From: Bacteroidales bacterium
GTDB lineage: Bacteria; Bacteroidota; Bacteroidia; Bacteroidales; Marinilabiliaceae
Direction: 5' to 3'
Assembly: GCA_024401355.1 (NCBI GenBank)
Contig: JAKSLF010000001.1
Coordinates: 62,001 to 126,000 of the forward strand
Length of the DNA stretch: 64,000 nt
The first letter of the stretch is position 1. Each line of letters starts with the position of its first letter. The notes under the pieces were generated by a model, which was given only the letters and a program-made list of their open reading frames with translations, was not told the origin of the DNA and did no database searches. Both the position numbers and the translations under genes were made by a program. Shown here in pieces: positions 37,201 through 44,924 of this stretch.

Positions 37201-37486
37201 ATTCCTTTCTGAAAACGGTGTCGACGCTACTTTGCTCCACTGGCCTGATGAGGATGTTAAGCCTAACGTTATGGACTACATCCACGAGAAGAAGATCGAC
37301 TTGGTTGTCAACATACCTAAGAATCTTACTCACAACGAGCTCAAGAACGGATACAAGATCCGCCGCGACGCTATCGACTTCAATATTCCATTGATCACTA
37401 ATGCACGTCTCGCATCTGCATTTATCAGAGCATTCTGCAAGATGGATATTAGCGAAATTAGCATCAAGGCTTGGGATGAATATTAG
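34262..37486 (+). CDS. carB: Carbamoyl-phosphate synthase, large subunit
   Basis: 1074 residues, full CarB length. It makes carbamoyl phosphate from bicarbonate, ATP and ammonia for arginine and pyrimidine synthesis. Two homologous ATP-grasp halves are seen (LGSGALKIGEAGEFDYSGSQ at the start, LGSGAYRIGSSVEFDWCSV in the middle), then the MGS-like regulatory domain (ATGGTHRFLSENGVDATLLH). The small glutaminase subunit carA, usually adjacent, is not in the window. The gene has its own -7 box and is followed by an inverted repeat. Y-ending codons dominate, in line with the strand bias of this half. Confidence 0.96.
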   Translation: MKHEVRKVVILGSGALKIGEAGEFDYSGSQALKALKEEGVHTVLINPNIATIQTSENIADKIYFLPVTPYFVEQVIKKEKPDGILLSFGGQTALNCGIQLFEQKILEKYNVRVLGTPIQAIIDTEDREIFANKLKEIDVKTPKSIAVESVQDALKASDEIGFPIIVRAAYTLGGMGSGFCNNKEELIARAENALSYSNQILVEESLKGWKEVEYEVVRDAYDNCITVCNMENFDPLGIHTGESIVVAPSQTLSNSEYHKLRELAIKIIRHVGIVGECNVQYALDPFSEDYRVIEVNARLSRSSALASKATGYPLAFVAAKLSLGYGLWELKNSVTKTTPAYFEPALDYIVCKIPRWDLGKFTGVSKQIGSSMKSVGEIMAIGRSFEEVIQKGLRMVGQGTHGFVGNQPLKGMDIVEELKNPTDKRVYAIAEGFEKGMTVKEIHDLTKIDNWFLEKLYHIFNVKNQLAKCDSIAAVSDDLLLEAKKAGFSDFQIARLVFKDKSRKMEEQNLEVRENRKKRGIVPVVKQIDTMAGEFPAQINYLYLTYSGTANDVKYLGDHRSVIVLGSGAYRIGSSVEFDWCSVNAINTIKKQGLRSIMINYNPETVSTDYDVCDRLYFDELTEERVLDIIDLENPKGVIVSVGGQIPNNLAMKLHRCNVPILGTSPINIDRAENRQKFSSMCDELGVDQPRWSELTTIDDIYSFVDKVGFPVLVRPSYVLSGAAMNVVSNKEELEYFLNLAANVSKEFPVVVSEFIEQAKEIEIDAVAQNGEVLAYAISEHIEFAGVHSGDATIVFPPQKLYVETIKRIKKIARQIAKALEISGPFNMQVLAKNNDIKVIECNLRASRSFPFVSKVLKVNLIELATRVMLGMDVEKPSKDLFDIDYVGIKAPQFSFARLQKADPVLGVDMSSTGEVGCLGETFDDAVLQSMLSVGYRIPAKGGNILISSGPARSKTELLEGARMLAQKGYNLFATGGTHRFLSENGVDATLLHWPDEDVKPNVMDYIHEKKIDLVVNIPKNLTHNELKNGYKIRRDAIDFNIPLITNARLASAFIRAFCKMDISEISIKAWDEY

Positions 37487-37507
37487 CAGTTGCTAAAAAA
37501 TATAAAA

Positions 37508-37550
37508 ATATACGCCATTAGTGAAACCATATTTCTCTGATGGCGTATAT
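37508..37550. terminator. Inverted repeat after carB, possible terminator
   Basis: Perfect 11-base stem (ATATACGCCAT/ATGGCGTATAT) with a 21-base loop. There is no T-run on the plus strand, so termination is uncertain; it may instead protect the carB mRNA end. Confidence 0.5.
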
Positions 37551-37603
37551 GCATATAAAAAGACTTGTAATTATAAACAAACTACAAAACAATAAATCAA
37601 ACT

Positions 37604-38344
37604 ATGAACGTAAAGAATCTTATTTTGTCAGTAGCCCTCTCAGCAGGACTCGTGTTCACTGGTTGCTCTAGCATGAGCACAACAGCAAAGTCTACAACTA
37701 AGGGTGCTGCTATCGGTGCTGGCGCTGGTGCTGTAGTAGGTGCAGGTACTGGTCTCGCAGTTGCTGCTATCGGTGGTAAGAACAAGAAGAAGGCAGTTAT
37801 CATTGGTGCTGCTGCTGGTACTGCTGTAGGTGCAACTGCAGGTGCAATCATCGGTAACAAGATCGGTAAGAAGAAGCAGGCTCTCGAAGAGGCAGCTGCA
37901 AATGCTGCATTTGAGGAGACAGAAGACGTAAACGGCAACAAGGCTCTTCAGGTTACTTTCTCTGAGGGTGCTCTTCAGTTCGCTACAGGTAAGGCTGCTC
38001 TCGGTGCAAAGGCTAAGACTGAGCTCGCTGATTTCGCTAAGAGCCTCGTAGCTGGTGAAGCTTCAGGTGAGATTTACAACGTACAGGTTATCGGTTACAC
38101 TGATAACACAGGTAGCGAAGCAGCTAACCAGAAGGTTTCTGACGCTCGTGCTAAGTCTGTAGCTGACGTTCTCACTGCTAACGGCGTTTCTAATGCTCAT
38201 ATCGCTAACGGTGGTCTTCCACTTCAGAACTATGTAGCTGACAACGCAACTGCTGAAGGTCGTGCTAAGAACCGTCGTGTAGAGGTTTACATCACTGCTT
38301 CACAGGAGATGATTGACGCTGCTAACAACGGCACATTGAAGTAA
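37604..38344 (+). CDS. OmpA-family lipoprotein with glycine-zipper segment
   Basis: 246 residues. A lipoprotein signal ends in LVFTG-C21, so it is lipid-anchored. Residues about 35-90 are a glycine-zipper stretch (GAAIGAGAGAVVGAGTGLAV ... GAIIGNKIG), expected to sit in or on the membrane. Residues 130-240 are an OmpA-like peptidoglycan-binding domain (VIGYTDNTGSEAANQKVSDA ... AEGRAKNRRVEVYI). This layout is typical of YiaD-like proteins that tie the outer membrane to peptidoglycan. It is monocistronic, with a good terminator. Codons are Gly/Ala rich and biased, which suggests high expression. Confidence 0.92.
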   Translation: MNVKNLILSVALSAGLVFTGCSSMSTTAKSTTKGAAIGAGAGAVVGAGTGLAVAAIGGKNKKKAVIIGAAAGTAVGATAGAIIGNKIGKKKQALEEAAANAAFEETEDVNGNKALQVTFSEGALQFATGKAALGAKAKTELADFAKSLVAGEASGEIYNVQVIGYTDNTGSEAANQKVSDARAKSVADVLTANGVSNAHIANGGLPLQNYVADNATAEGRAKNRRVEVYITASQEMIDAANNGTLK

Positions 38345-38365
38345 TTTTACCTTCAAATCTAATAT

Positions 38366-38397
38366 GGCTCATCCCCGAATAGGGGATGGGCTTTTTT
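38366..38397 (+). terminator. Terminator after the OmpA-like gene
   Basis: Stem GCTCATCCCC/GGGGATGGGC (one G-U pair), loop GAATA, then six T. Confidence 0.9.
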
Positions 38398-38430
38398 ATG
38401 TTGGGTGGCACTCACTTTTTACGCCTTTGT

Positions 38431-38462
38431 TTTGTATTTGTGAAAAAGGTTGATTAATTTTG
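38431..38462 (+). promoter_or_regulatory. Promoter of the leu leader and leuA-leuCD operon
   Basis: TTTG (38431-38434), 20-base spacer, TAATTTTG (38455-38462). Transcription would start near 38468, about 15 bases before the leader ORF and 175 bases before leuA. Confidence 0.78.
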
Positions 38463-38482
38463 CGGGTGTAAAATAAATTGAA

Positions 38483-38548
38483 ATGATAAAGTCGCTCAAC
38501 ATACTAGCTCTGGGCCTATTGGGTGGTCTTCTATTGGTTAAGCCATAG
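38483..38548 (+). CDS. leuL: Candidate leucine-rich leader peptide of the leu operon
   Basis: A 21-codon ORF (ATG 38483, TAG 38546) between the operon promoter and a terminator-like hairpin. Eight of 21 residues are leucine, all between residues 5 and 18, including LL and LLL runs; codons are mixed (CTC, CTA, CTG, CTT, TTG). Position, Leu content, promoter in front and attenuator behind are what a leucine-sensing transcription-attenuation leader looks like in enterobacteria. It could instead be chance: the peptide is also hydrophobic, like a signal peptide fragment. No database check was possible. Confidence 0.6.
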   Translation: MIKSLNILALGLLGGLLLVKP

Positions 38549-38586
38549 GAGTGAGATGCGGTGTGTTATGAATGACAAAACAATAC

Positions 38587-38625
38587 AAGGCCCTTCCCAC
38601 TCTCTGAGGTGAGAAAGGCCTTTTT
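38587..38625 (+). terminator. Attenuator-like hairpin 20 bases before leuA
   Basis: Outer stem AAGGCC/GGCCTT, inner pairs TTC/GAA and CAC/GTG across mismatches, loop near TCTCTGA, then five T. It lies between the leader ORF and the leuA ATG, so it must be read through for expression. The leader ORF contains GGGCCT (38512-38517), complementary to AGGCCC (38588-38593) of the hairpin's 5' arm, a possible competing pairing. Confidence 0.75.
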
Positions 38626-38644
38626 AATTATATATAAGCAAAAC

Positions 38645-40144
38645 ATGGATAATAGAGTCTACATTTTCGACACGACACTGCGTGATGGTGAGCAGGTGCC
38701 AGGATGCCAGCTCAACACTGTTGAGAAGATTCAAGTCGCTAAGCAGCTTGAGGCATTGGGCGTTGACGTGATTGAAGCAGGTTTCCCTGTGTCAAGTCCT
38801 GGTGACTTCAATTCAGTAGTTGAAATTTCTAAGGCCGTTACGTGGCCAACTATATGTGCACTAACACGTGCCGTTGAAAAGGATATTGATGCTGCTGCCG
38901 AGGCTCTAAAGTTCGCTAAGCATAAGCGTATTCATACTGGTATCGGTACTTCCGATTCTCACATCAAATATAAGTTCAATTCAACACGTGAAGAGATTAT
39001 CGAACGTGCTGTGAAGGCTGTTAAGTACGCTCGTCGCTACGTTGATGATGTCGAGTTCTATTGTGAAGATGCCGGACGTACCGACAATGATTACCTCGCA
39101 CGTGTTGTTGAGGCTGTTATCAAGGCTGGCGCTACTGTCGTTAATATCCCTGATACCAACGGCTATTGTCTCCCTGCCGATTTCGGTGCTAAGATCAAGT
39201 ATCTTTTCGACCATGTCGATGGCATCGACAATGCTATTATCTCTACTCACTGCCACAACGACCTCGGTATGGCAACTGCCAATACTATGGCTGGTGTGCT
39301 CAATGGTGCTCGACAGATTGAGGTTACTATCAATGGTATCGGTGAACGTGCCGGCAACACTTCTCTCGAAGAGTGTGCCATGATCATGAAGTGTCACCAC
39401 GACCTCGGACTTGTTACCAATATCAATACTCAGAAGATCTATCCAACAAGCCGCATGGTCTCAAGCCTCATGAACATGCCTGTTCAGCCAAACAAGGCTA
39501 TCGTTGGACGTAACGCTTTCGCTCATTCATCTGGCATCCACCAGGATGGTGTGCTCAAGAATAAGTCGACATACGAAATCATGGATCCACACGATGTGGG
39601 TATCGACGATAACTCTATCGTACTTACTGCTCGTTCAGGCCGTGCTGCTCTTAAGCATCGTCTCGCAGTTCTTGGTGTTAACCTCGAAGGCGAACGTCTT
39701 GACAAGACTTACGAGAAGTTCCTCGAACTCGCTGATAAGAAGAAGGAAATCAACGACGACGACCTCCTCATCCTCGGTGGTGTCGATATAAAGGAAAATC
39801 ATCACCTCAAACTCGACTTCCTCCAGGTTACAAGTGGTGTGGGTGTTCGTCCTGTTGCTTCGGTTGGCGTCGATATCGCTGGTGAGAAGTTCGAGGCTGC
39901 TGCTACAGGTAATGGTCCTGTCGATGCATCAATCAATGCTCTCAAGCAGATCATCAAGCGTCACATGACTATCAAGGAGTTTACCATCCAGAGCATCAAC
40001 AAGGGATCTGACGATACATGTAAGGTTCACATGCAGGTTGAGCACGAAGGTCGCATCTACTACGGCTTCAGTGCTAATACCGACATCGTCAGCGCTTCTG
40101 TCGAGGCATATATCGACTGTATCAATAAGTTCGTACGTAAATAA
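38645..40144 (+). CDS. leuA: 2-isopropylmalate synthase
   Basis: The ATG at 38645 gives [20 protein letters not shown], the usual LeuA opening; an in-frame ATG at 38609 would lie inside the attenuator and is rejected. About 499 residues. It condenses acetyl-CoA with 2-oxoisovalerate, the first leucine-specific step. It has [14 protein letters not shown], the HCHNDLGMA metal-binding HxH region, NGIGERAGN and the C-terminal leucine-feedback domain (about 390-499). It is clearly different from cimA at 19.3 kb. The fused leuCD gene follows after 18 bases. Confidence 0.95.
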   Translation: MDNRVYIFDTTLRDGEQVPGCQLNTVEKIQVAKQLEALGVDVIEAGFPVSSPGDFNSVVEISKAVTWPTICALTRAVEKDIDAAAEALKFAKHKRIHTGIGTSDSHIKYKFNSTREEIIERAVKAVKYARRYVDDVEFYCEDAGRTDNDYLARVVEAVIKAGATVVNIPDTNGYCLPADFGAKIKYLFDHVDGIDNAIISTHCHNDLGMATANTMAGVLNGARQIEVTINGIGERAGNTSLEECAMIMKCHHDLGLVTNINTQKIYPTSRMVSSLMNMPVQPNKAIVGRNAFAHSSGIHQDGVLKNKSTYEIMDPHDVGIDDNSIVLTARSGRAALKHRLAVLGVNLEGERLDKTYEKFLELADKKKEINDDDLLILGGVDIKENHHLKLDFLQVTSGVGVRPVASVGVDIAGEKFEAAATGNGPVDASINALKQIIKRHMTIKEFTIQSINKGSDDTCKVHMQVEHEGRIYYGFSANTDIVSASVEAYIDCINKFVRK

Positions 40145-40162
40145 TAGAAACCAAAGAATATA

Positions 40163-42286
40163 ATGAATACTTTATTTGATAAGATCTGGGATGCACATGT
40201 AGTGCAGAAGGTCGAGGACGGACCTACCCAGCTTTACATCGATCGTCTCTATGCTCATGAGGTTACTTCACCTCAGGCTTTTGACACTTTGCGCGACAAG
40301 GGCATCAAGGCTTTCCGCCCTGACCATGTTGTTGCTATGCCAGACCATAATACACCTTCTGATCAGCAGAAGAACATTAGCGATCCAATAGGCTGCAAGC
40401 AGGTTGATACTCTTTCATCAAACTGCGCCGAGTTCGGCATCAAGCACTTTGCAATGGGTACTAAGGACAATGGTATTATCCATGTTGTTGGTCCTGAGAA
40501 GGCTCTCTCTTTGCCTGGCATGACTATCGTTTGTGGCGACTCACATACTTCAACTCACGGTGCTGTAGGTGCAATCGCTATGGGTATCGGTACTTCTGAG
40601 GTTGCTCAGGTTCTCGCTTCACAGTGTATTCTCCAGAGCAAGCCAAAGACAATGCGTATCAATATCGAAGGTCAGCTTCAGCCTGGCGTTACTGCCAAGG
40701 ATGTAGCTCTCTATATCATGGCTCAGGTTACTACTTCAGGTGCTACTGGCTATGCTGTTGAATATGCTGGTTCTGCAATCCGCAATATGAGCATGGAAGG
40801 TCGTCTGACTCTCTCTAACCTCTCTATCGAGATGGGTTCACGTGCAGGTCTTATTGCTCCTGACGAGACTACTTTCGCTTACCTCAAGGATCGTGAGTAT
40901 GCTCCTAAGGGTGCTGAGTGGGATGCTGCTGTTGCTAAGTGGCGTCAGCTCAAGAGCGATGACAATGCAGTATTCGACAAGGAACTTACTTTCAAGGCTG
41001 AGGATATCAAGCCTCGTATCACATACGGTACAAACCCAGGTGCAGGTATTGCAATTGATGAGTGCATTCCTACAACCGACGGCATGAGCGAAAGCGAAAA
41101 GGCTCAGTTCATCAGCCAGCTCGACTATATGCAGTTCAAGCCAGGCCAGAAGCTCGAGGGTACTCCAGTTGATTATGTATTCCTTGGCGCATGTACTAAC
41201 GGTCGTATCGAAGACTTCCGTGCATTCGCTTCTGTAGTTAAGGGTAAGAAGAAGGCGGCTAATGTTGTTGCATGGCTCGTTCCTGGTTCATGGCTCGTTC
41301 GTCAGCAGATCATTGAAGAGGGTATCGACAAGATTCTTGAGGAGTCTGGCTTCGAACTTCGTCTTCCTTCATGCTCATCATGCTTGGCTATGAACCCAGA
41401 TAAGGTGCCAGCAGGCAAGCTCTCAATCTCTACTTCAAACCGTAACTTCGTTGGTCGTCAGGGACCAGGTGCACGTACTATCTTGGCTTCTCCACTTACA
41501 GTAGCAGCCAGCGCCATCACAGGTAAGGTGACAGACCCACGTACACTTGAGATTTCAGCTATTGCTGCTCCTGAGGTTACAAAGGTTGTAGCTGCTCAGC
41601 CACAGGATTGCCCTAACTGCGCATTCGGTGCAACAAAGAGTGCACAGGCTGCCGACGGTGCTAAGTCTGTTCATAAGGCATTCAACGTTGTTAAGTCAAC
41701 ATGCTTGCCTATCAACATCGATAACAACAACACAGATAATATCATTCCAGCTCGCTACCTTGCGTTCACAACTCGTGATCCTAAGTTCTATGGCGATGCC
41801 TTCATGCACGATATCCGCTTCGATGCCAACAACAAGCCAGTTGCCGATTTCGTAATGAACGTAGCTCCATTCAACGAGACACCATCAGAGGGCAAGCGCG
41901 AGATCATCATCGGTGGCAAGAACTGGGGTTCTGGTTCGAGCCGTGAACATGCAGCATGGGCTATTGCAGGTTATGGCATTCGCGTCGTAATCAGCTCTTC
42001 ATTCGCTGATATTCACCGCAACAACCTCCTCAACTGCTTCGTACTTCCTGTTATCGTGAGTGAGGAATTCCGTCAGGAACTTCTTGCTTCTGTCGAGAAG
42101 GATGCCAACACTATCGTTACTGTTGACGTTCCTAATCAGACTGTTACTAACGAAGCAACAGGACACTCTGAAAAGTTCGACATCAATGGCTACAAGAAGT
42201 ATTGCCTCTTGAACGGCTATGATGACATCGACTACTTGTTGTCAAAGGAGAGCGATATCGTATCGTTCGAAAAGGCAAGAAAGTAA
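40163..42286 (+). CDS. leuCD: Isopropylmalate isomerase, large and small subunits fused (LeuC-LeuD)
   Basis: One 707-residue ORF holds both subunits that are normally separate. Residues 1-455 are LeuC, with the three [4Fe-4S] cysteines in [11 protein letters not shown] and [13 protein letters not shown]. Residues about 505-700 are LeuD, with [11 protein letters not shown] and [13 protein letters not shown]. The linker (about 455-505) contains a CPNC motif. It isomerises 2- to 3-isopropylmalate, and citramalate to 3-methylmalate for the cimA route. The order LeuC then LeuD is that of the fused fungal Leu1 enzyme; I know it as unusual in bacteria. I see no stop or frame change at the junction. 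A hairpin terminator follows. Confidence 0.93.
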   Translation: MNTLFDKIWDAHVVQKVEDGPTQLYIDRLYAHEVTSPQAFDTLRDKGIKAFRPDHVVAMPDHNTPSDQQKNISDPIGCKQVDTLSSNCAEFGIKHFAMGTKDNGIIHVVGPEKALSLPGMTIVCGDSHTSTHGAVGAIAMGIGTSEVAQVLASQCILQSKPKTMRINIEGQLQPGVTAKDVALYIMAQVTTSGATGYAVEYAGSAIRNMSMEGRLTLSNLSIEMGSRAGLIAPDETTFAYLKDREYAPKGAEWDAAVAKWRQLKSDDNAVFDKELTFKAEDIKPRITYGTNPGAGIAIDECIPTTDGMSESEKAQFISQLDYMQFKPGQKLEGTPVDYVFLGACTNGRIEDFRAFASVVKGKKKAANVVAWLVPGSWLVRQQIIEEGIDKILEESGFELRLPSCSSCLAMNPDKVPAGKLSISTSNRNFVGRQGPGARTILASPLTVAASAITGKVTDPRTLEISAIAAPEVTKVVAAQPQDCPNCAFGATKSAQAADGAKSVHKAFNVVKSTCLPINIDNNNTDNIIPARYLAFTTRDPKFYGDAFMHDIRFDANNKPVADFVMNVAPFNETPSEGKREIIIGGKNWGSGSSREHAAWAIAGYGIRVVISSSFADIHRNNLLNCFVLPVIVSEEFRQELLASVEKDANTIVTVDVPNQTVTNEATGHSEKFDINGYKKYCLLNGYDDIDYLLSKESDIVSFEKARK

Positions 42287-42311
42287 TTCTCTGTAGAGCA
42301 GAAATAACAAA

Positions 42312-42345
42312 AATCGCATGGATTGCTTCGGCAATCTGTGCGATT
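42312..42345. terminator. Bidirectional terminator between leuCD and acpH
   Basis: 15-base arms (AATCGCATGGATTGC / GCAATCTGTGCGATT) with a central two-base mismatch and a TTCG tetraloop. The T-run is poor on plus (GTTAT); on minus TTTTTGTT follows. Confidence 0.75.
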
Positions 42346-42384
42346 GTTATAAATGTTGTTGGTGAAAATTGAGAATAAGAACAA

Positions 42385-42999
42385 TTAGTCCTCGCGAATG
42401 TCCTTCAGTTCTTCATCTACCATAGCCTGTATCTGAGGATAGAATTGATGAAACTGGGCTTCGATAGTGTTATAATTGTCTTTGAGTATTTTTATGGCAT
42501 CTTGTGTGTTCCCTGGTAGAGATGTGTTGCGTGCCATGATGTTGAGCGAACGACCTAATCCGGCAAGATTAGCATAGTTCTCCAGACGTCGGCTCTTGAT
42601 TAGGAATGGAAGCATCTTCTTGACATCGCCTGGAAGACGGAAGTAGTTGAAAAGAAGAATGCGATGTACGCGACTCACGAATTTGCCAAGAGAGACTTGA
42701 GGCATTCGGGGTAGTTCTTTCTGCATCTCTGCCCATTGAAGAGCAAGGAAATGATCATAGTACATGTCGCAGATGACTCCTGCATAACGTCCGAAAGATT
42801 CCTTGAGCATTAATGAGGTCTCTTTGACTAAAGGGTGATTGTCGGTGAAATCGTCAATTTTGCGATGTAGGAGAATGCCTGTACGAACACGAGGTGCATA
42901 TCTTGAGTAGTTGCTGCCCTTAACATAGTCGCCTATGAAATTGCCGAGCATCACCTCTGAATTGTCGTGTGACAAAGCCAAATGAGCCAAATAATTCAT
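42385..42999 (-). CDS. acpH: ACP phosphodiesterase (AcpH, DUF479)
   Basis: 204 residues, typical of AcpH, which removes phosphopantetheine from acyl-carrier protein. The opening MNYLAHLALSHDNSEVMLGN and the following FIGDYVKG are the family's hallmark; the metal-binding His/Asp residues are seen in GILLHRKIDDFTDNHP and CDMYYDHFLA. It stands alone on the minus strand, with a terminator facing leuCD. With the carrier proteins in this window (two in the pigment cluster, one in the acyltransferase fusion) it may have several substrates, but that is only context. Confidence 0.9.
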   Translation of the reverse strand: MNYLAHLALSHDNSEVMLGNFIGDYVKGSNYSRYAPRVRTGILLHRKIDDFTDNHPLVKETSLMLKESFGRYAGVICDMYYDHFLALQWAEMQKELPRMPQVSLGKFVSRVHRILLFNYFRLPGDVKKMLPFLIKSRRLENYANLAGLGRSLNIMARNTSLPGNTQDAIKILKDNYNTIEAQFHQFYPQIQAMVDEELKDIRED

Positions 43000-43092
43000 G
43001 ATTCTTACCGCAAAACAACTTTTATTTGATTATTTTTGCCAATACAAAACTACATAAAAGAAAAGAATAAAACAAATAATAATCCTATTCAC

Positions 43093-43410
43093 ATGCTTAA
43101 AGAACTTAATGGTAGTAACTTCGAAGAAGAAGTACTGAAGGCTGAAGGGCTGGTAATGGTCGACTTTTGGGCTGTTTGGTGCAGTCCATGCAGGGCGCTT
43201 TCTCCTATCGTAGAATCGGTTGCCACAGAAATGGATAGTGTGGTAAAAGTATGTAAATATGATGTGGAAAGTGATGCTGACATTCCATCTAGATATGGAG
43301 TAATGAGTATTCCTGCATTGCTATTCTTCAAGAATGGAGAGCTTGTTGACAAGTCAATTGGTTTGGTCTCAAAGGCTAAACTCGTTGAAAAGATAAACTC
43401 TCTTTTGTGA
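43093..43410 (+). CDS. trxA: Thioredoxin with CSPC active site
   Basis: The ATG at 43093 gives a 105-residue product, the size of classical thioredoxin; the frame is open 57 bases further upstream, but that stretch codes for a polar, low-complexity sequence. It reduces protein disulfides in the cytoplasm. The fold motifs are present (VMVDFWAVWCSPCRALSPIV and the cis-Pro in MSIPALLFFKNGE). The active site reads WCSPC instead of the common WCGPC. It is monocistronic as far as I can see. Confidence 0.9.
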   Translation: MLKELNGSNFEEEVLKAEGLVMVDFWAVWCSPCRALSPIVESVATEMDSVVKVCKYDVESDADIPSRYGVMSIPALLFFKNGELVDKSIGLVSKAKLVEKINSLL

Positions 43411-43490
43411 CTTTCGTTGAAAACATGCCTGTGTTCGTAGAGCAAAAGTTACTTTTGTTGATGAAATCAAGCCGTTTGCTGAATTTATTT

Positions 43491-43519
43491 TTTGCGGTGG
43501 AAAAACAATTATATCTTTG
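43491..43519 (+). promoter_or_regulatory. Promoter of the probable ncRNA before ribD
   Basis: TTTG (43491-43494), 17-base spacer, TATCTTTG (43512-43519). The -7 box is perfect; the spacer is slightly short. It is over 240 bases before ribD. Confidence 0.65.
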
Positions 43520-43523
43520 TGTC

Positions 43524-43740
43524 GTGAGCTTGAGAGAAAAGCCTAACGGAATTTCTTGATTGTTTACTGATTGATTGAATATAAGTTTTTCATAAATAGA
43601 GGTTTGATTTTGGAATGCCGTGAGGCATACCTTTGTAGCCAACGGGCTCTACGATTGTTATTAAGTTTTTATTTCGAATGAAATAACTCACACACGCAAA
43701 TTTCGGGCATGGTTTTAGAAGACAAAACCGTGCCCGAAGT
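43524..43740 (+). ncRNA. Probable structured small RNA, about 215 nt
   Basis: Nothing codes between trxA and ribD (353 bases). A TATCTTTG promoter box starts the stretch and a 15-base-pair hairpin with T-rich tail ends it at 43738. The 5' end (GUGAG, near 43524) can pair with CUCAC near 43687, closing a long structure. Inside are short hairpins: AGAAA/UUUCU, AUGCC-GUGA-GGCAU with GG/CC below it, AGCC/GGCU, and AUUUC-GAAU-GAAAU. The promoter-to-terminator design and size are like the Bacteroidales-1/6S-like RNAs reported from this order, but I cannot confirm the family. It could also be a long 5' leader of ribD. Confidence 0.55.
43702..43738 (+). terminator. Strong hairpin terminator before ribD
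   Basis: 15-base stem TTCGGGCATGGTTTT/AAAACCGTGCCCGAA with one G-U pair and a 7-base loop, then GTTTGTTTG. It ends 40 bases before the ribD ATG. Confidence 0.82.
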
Positions 43741-43777
43741 TTGTTTGTATAACTATAATAGTATGAAGCTATATAAT

Positions 43778-44797
43778 ATGCATGAATCTATAAAGGAAAC
43801 CGAGGACGAGAAATATATGCGTCGTGCCATACAATTAGCAAAGTGTGGTGAAGGATTGACTTATCCTAATCCTATGGTCGGTGCTGTGATAGTCCGAAAC
43901 GGTGAGATAATAGGTGAAGGCTATCACATAAAGGCAGGTACTGGCCATGCAGAGGTCAATGCTGTTAATAGCGTTGCCGACAAGTCATTGTTACGTGATG
44001 CGACAATATATGTGAGCCTTGAACCTTGTTCACATTATGGCAAGACACCGCCATGTGCGAAACTGATAATAGATATGCAGATAGCGAGAATAGTCGTTGG
44101 ATGCATCGATTCTTTTTCTGAAGTCAGCGGTAGAGGTATAAAGATGTTGCGTGATGCTGGTCGGGAAGTAGTTGTTGGTGTGTTGAATGATGAATGCAGA
44201 GAACTTAACAAGAGGTTCTTTACGTACCATGAGAAGCATCGTCCATACGTAATATTAAAGTGGGCTCAATCTGCTGATGGTTTTATAGATAGAAATAGAA
44301 GTGCGGCGGAAAAAGCCTCTATGATAACAGATGAACATAGTCATAGACTTGTGCATAAGCAACGTGCATCGGAACAGGCAATACTTGTCGGAGGCAATAC
44401 AATACGAATGGATAATCCTTCGCTTACGACAAGAAGCTATGCCGGGACAAGCCCCAAACGTTATGTATATTCACCATCAGGAAATTTAGCTGCTGAAGCA
44501 AGGGTTTTCAATGATGGAGGAGAGACAACTGTTATTTCGGATGCGGCTACACCGGAAGAAATCTTGTCACGCATATATTCTGACGGAATGCAGTCGGTAA
44601 TCGTAGAGGGTGGAAGGCAGACTCTACAGACATTCATAGATGCTGGGATTTGGGATGAAGCCCACATTTATACAAGTCAGGTGTTGATCGGTGATGGTGT
44701 CAAGGCTCCTAAGATCTGTATTGACAATATGAAAATAGAGGAATCGTCTGTTTCGTCAACATGTCGACTTATGGTTGTCCGTAACATTCAACAATGA
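43778..44797 (+). CDS. ribD: Riboflavin deaminase-reductase RibD
   Basis: I take the ATG at 43778 (MHESIKETEDEKYMRRAIQL); an in-frame ATG at 43763 is possible, and anything earlier lies inside the hairpin. About 339 residues. It makes steps two and three of riboflavin synthesis. The N-terminal cytidine-deaminase-like domain has GHAEVNAV and PCSHYGKTPPC (zinc ligands); the C-terminal reductase domain has KWAQSADGFI and the SVIVEGGRQTLQTF segment. No other rib gene is near and I find no FMN riboswitch upstream. Confidence 0.93.
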   Translation: MHESIKETEDEKYMRRAIQLAKCGEGLTYPNPMVGAVIVRNGEIIGEGYHIKAGTGHAEVNAVNSVADKSLLRDATIYVSLEPCSHYGKTPPCAKLIIDMQIARIVVGCIDSFSEVSGRGIKMLRDAGREVVVGVLNDECRELNKRFFTYHEKHRPYVILKWAQSADGFIDRNRSAAEKASMITDEHSHRLVHKQRASEQAILVGGNTIRMDNPSLTTRSYAGTSPKRYVYSPSGNLAAEARVFNDGGETTVISDAATPEEILSRIYSDGMQSVIVEGGRQTLQTFIDAGIWDEAHIYTSQVLIGDGVKAPKICIDNMKIEESSVSSTCRLMVVRNIQQ

Positions 44798-44846
44798 TGC
44801 TACACGATGATATTGAAAAATGCTAGAAGACTTTTTACATTTATCG

Positions 44847-44877
44847 TTGCACACGGATAATTTTAGTCTTATATTTG
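44847..44877 (+). promoter_or_regulatory. Promoter of argF'-argB with flanking ACGGATAA repeats
   Basis: TTG (44847-44849), 20-base spacer, TATATTTG (44870-44877). The octamer ACGGATAA occurs at 44853-44860 in the spacer and again at 44889-44896 downstream of the -7 box, 36 bases apart in the same direction. Confidence 0.72.
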
Positions 44878-44924
44878 CATTATAATATACGGATAAAAAG
44901 ATATAACAAAAACACTATAATAAA

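Noticed and set aside
38609-38644. Longer leuA start at 38609
   Set aside because: It would begin inside the attenuator hairpin and adds twelve residues with no LeuA similarity; the ATG at 38645 gives the family's normal start.
43411-43777. FMN riboswitch before ribD
   Set aside because: The conserved FMN-element segments are not there; instead a full terminator ends 40 bases before the gene. I prefer a separate small RNA.
44798-44924. Origin of replication with DnaA boxes
   Set aside because: The two ACGGATAA octamers differ from the DnaA box at several positions, and the gap is short and carries a promoter. The composition switch nearby stays unexplained.
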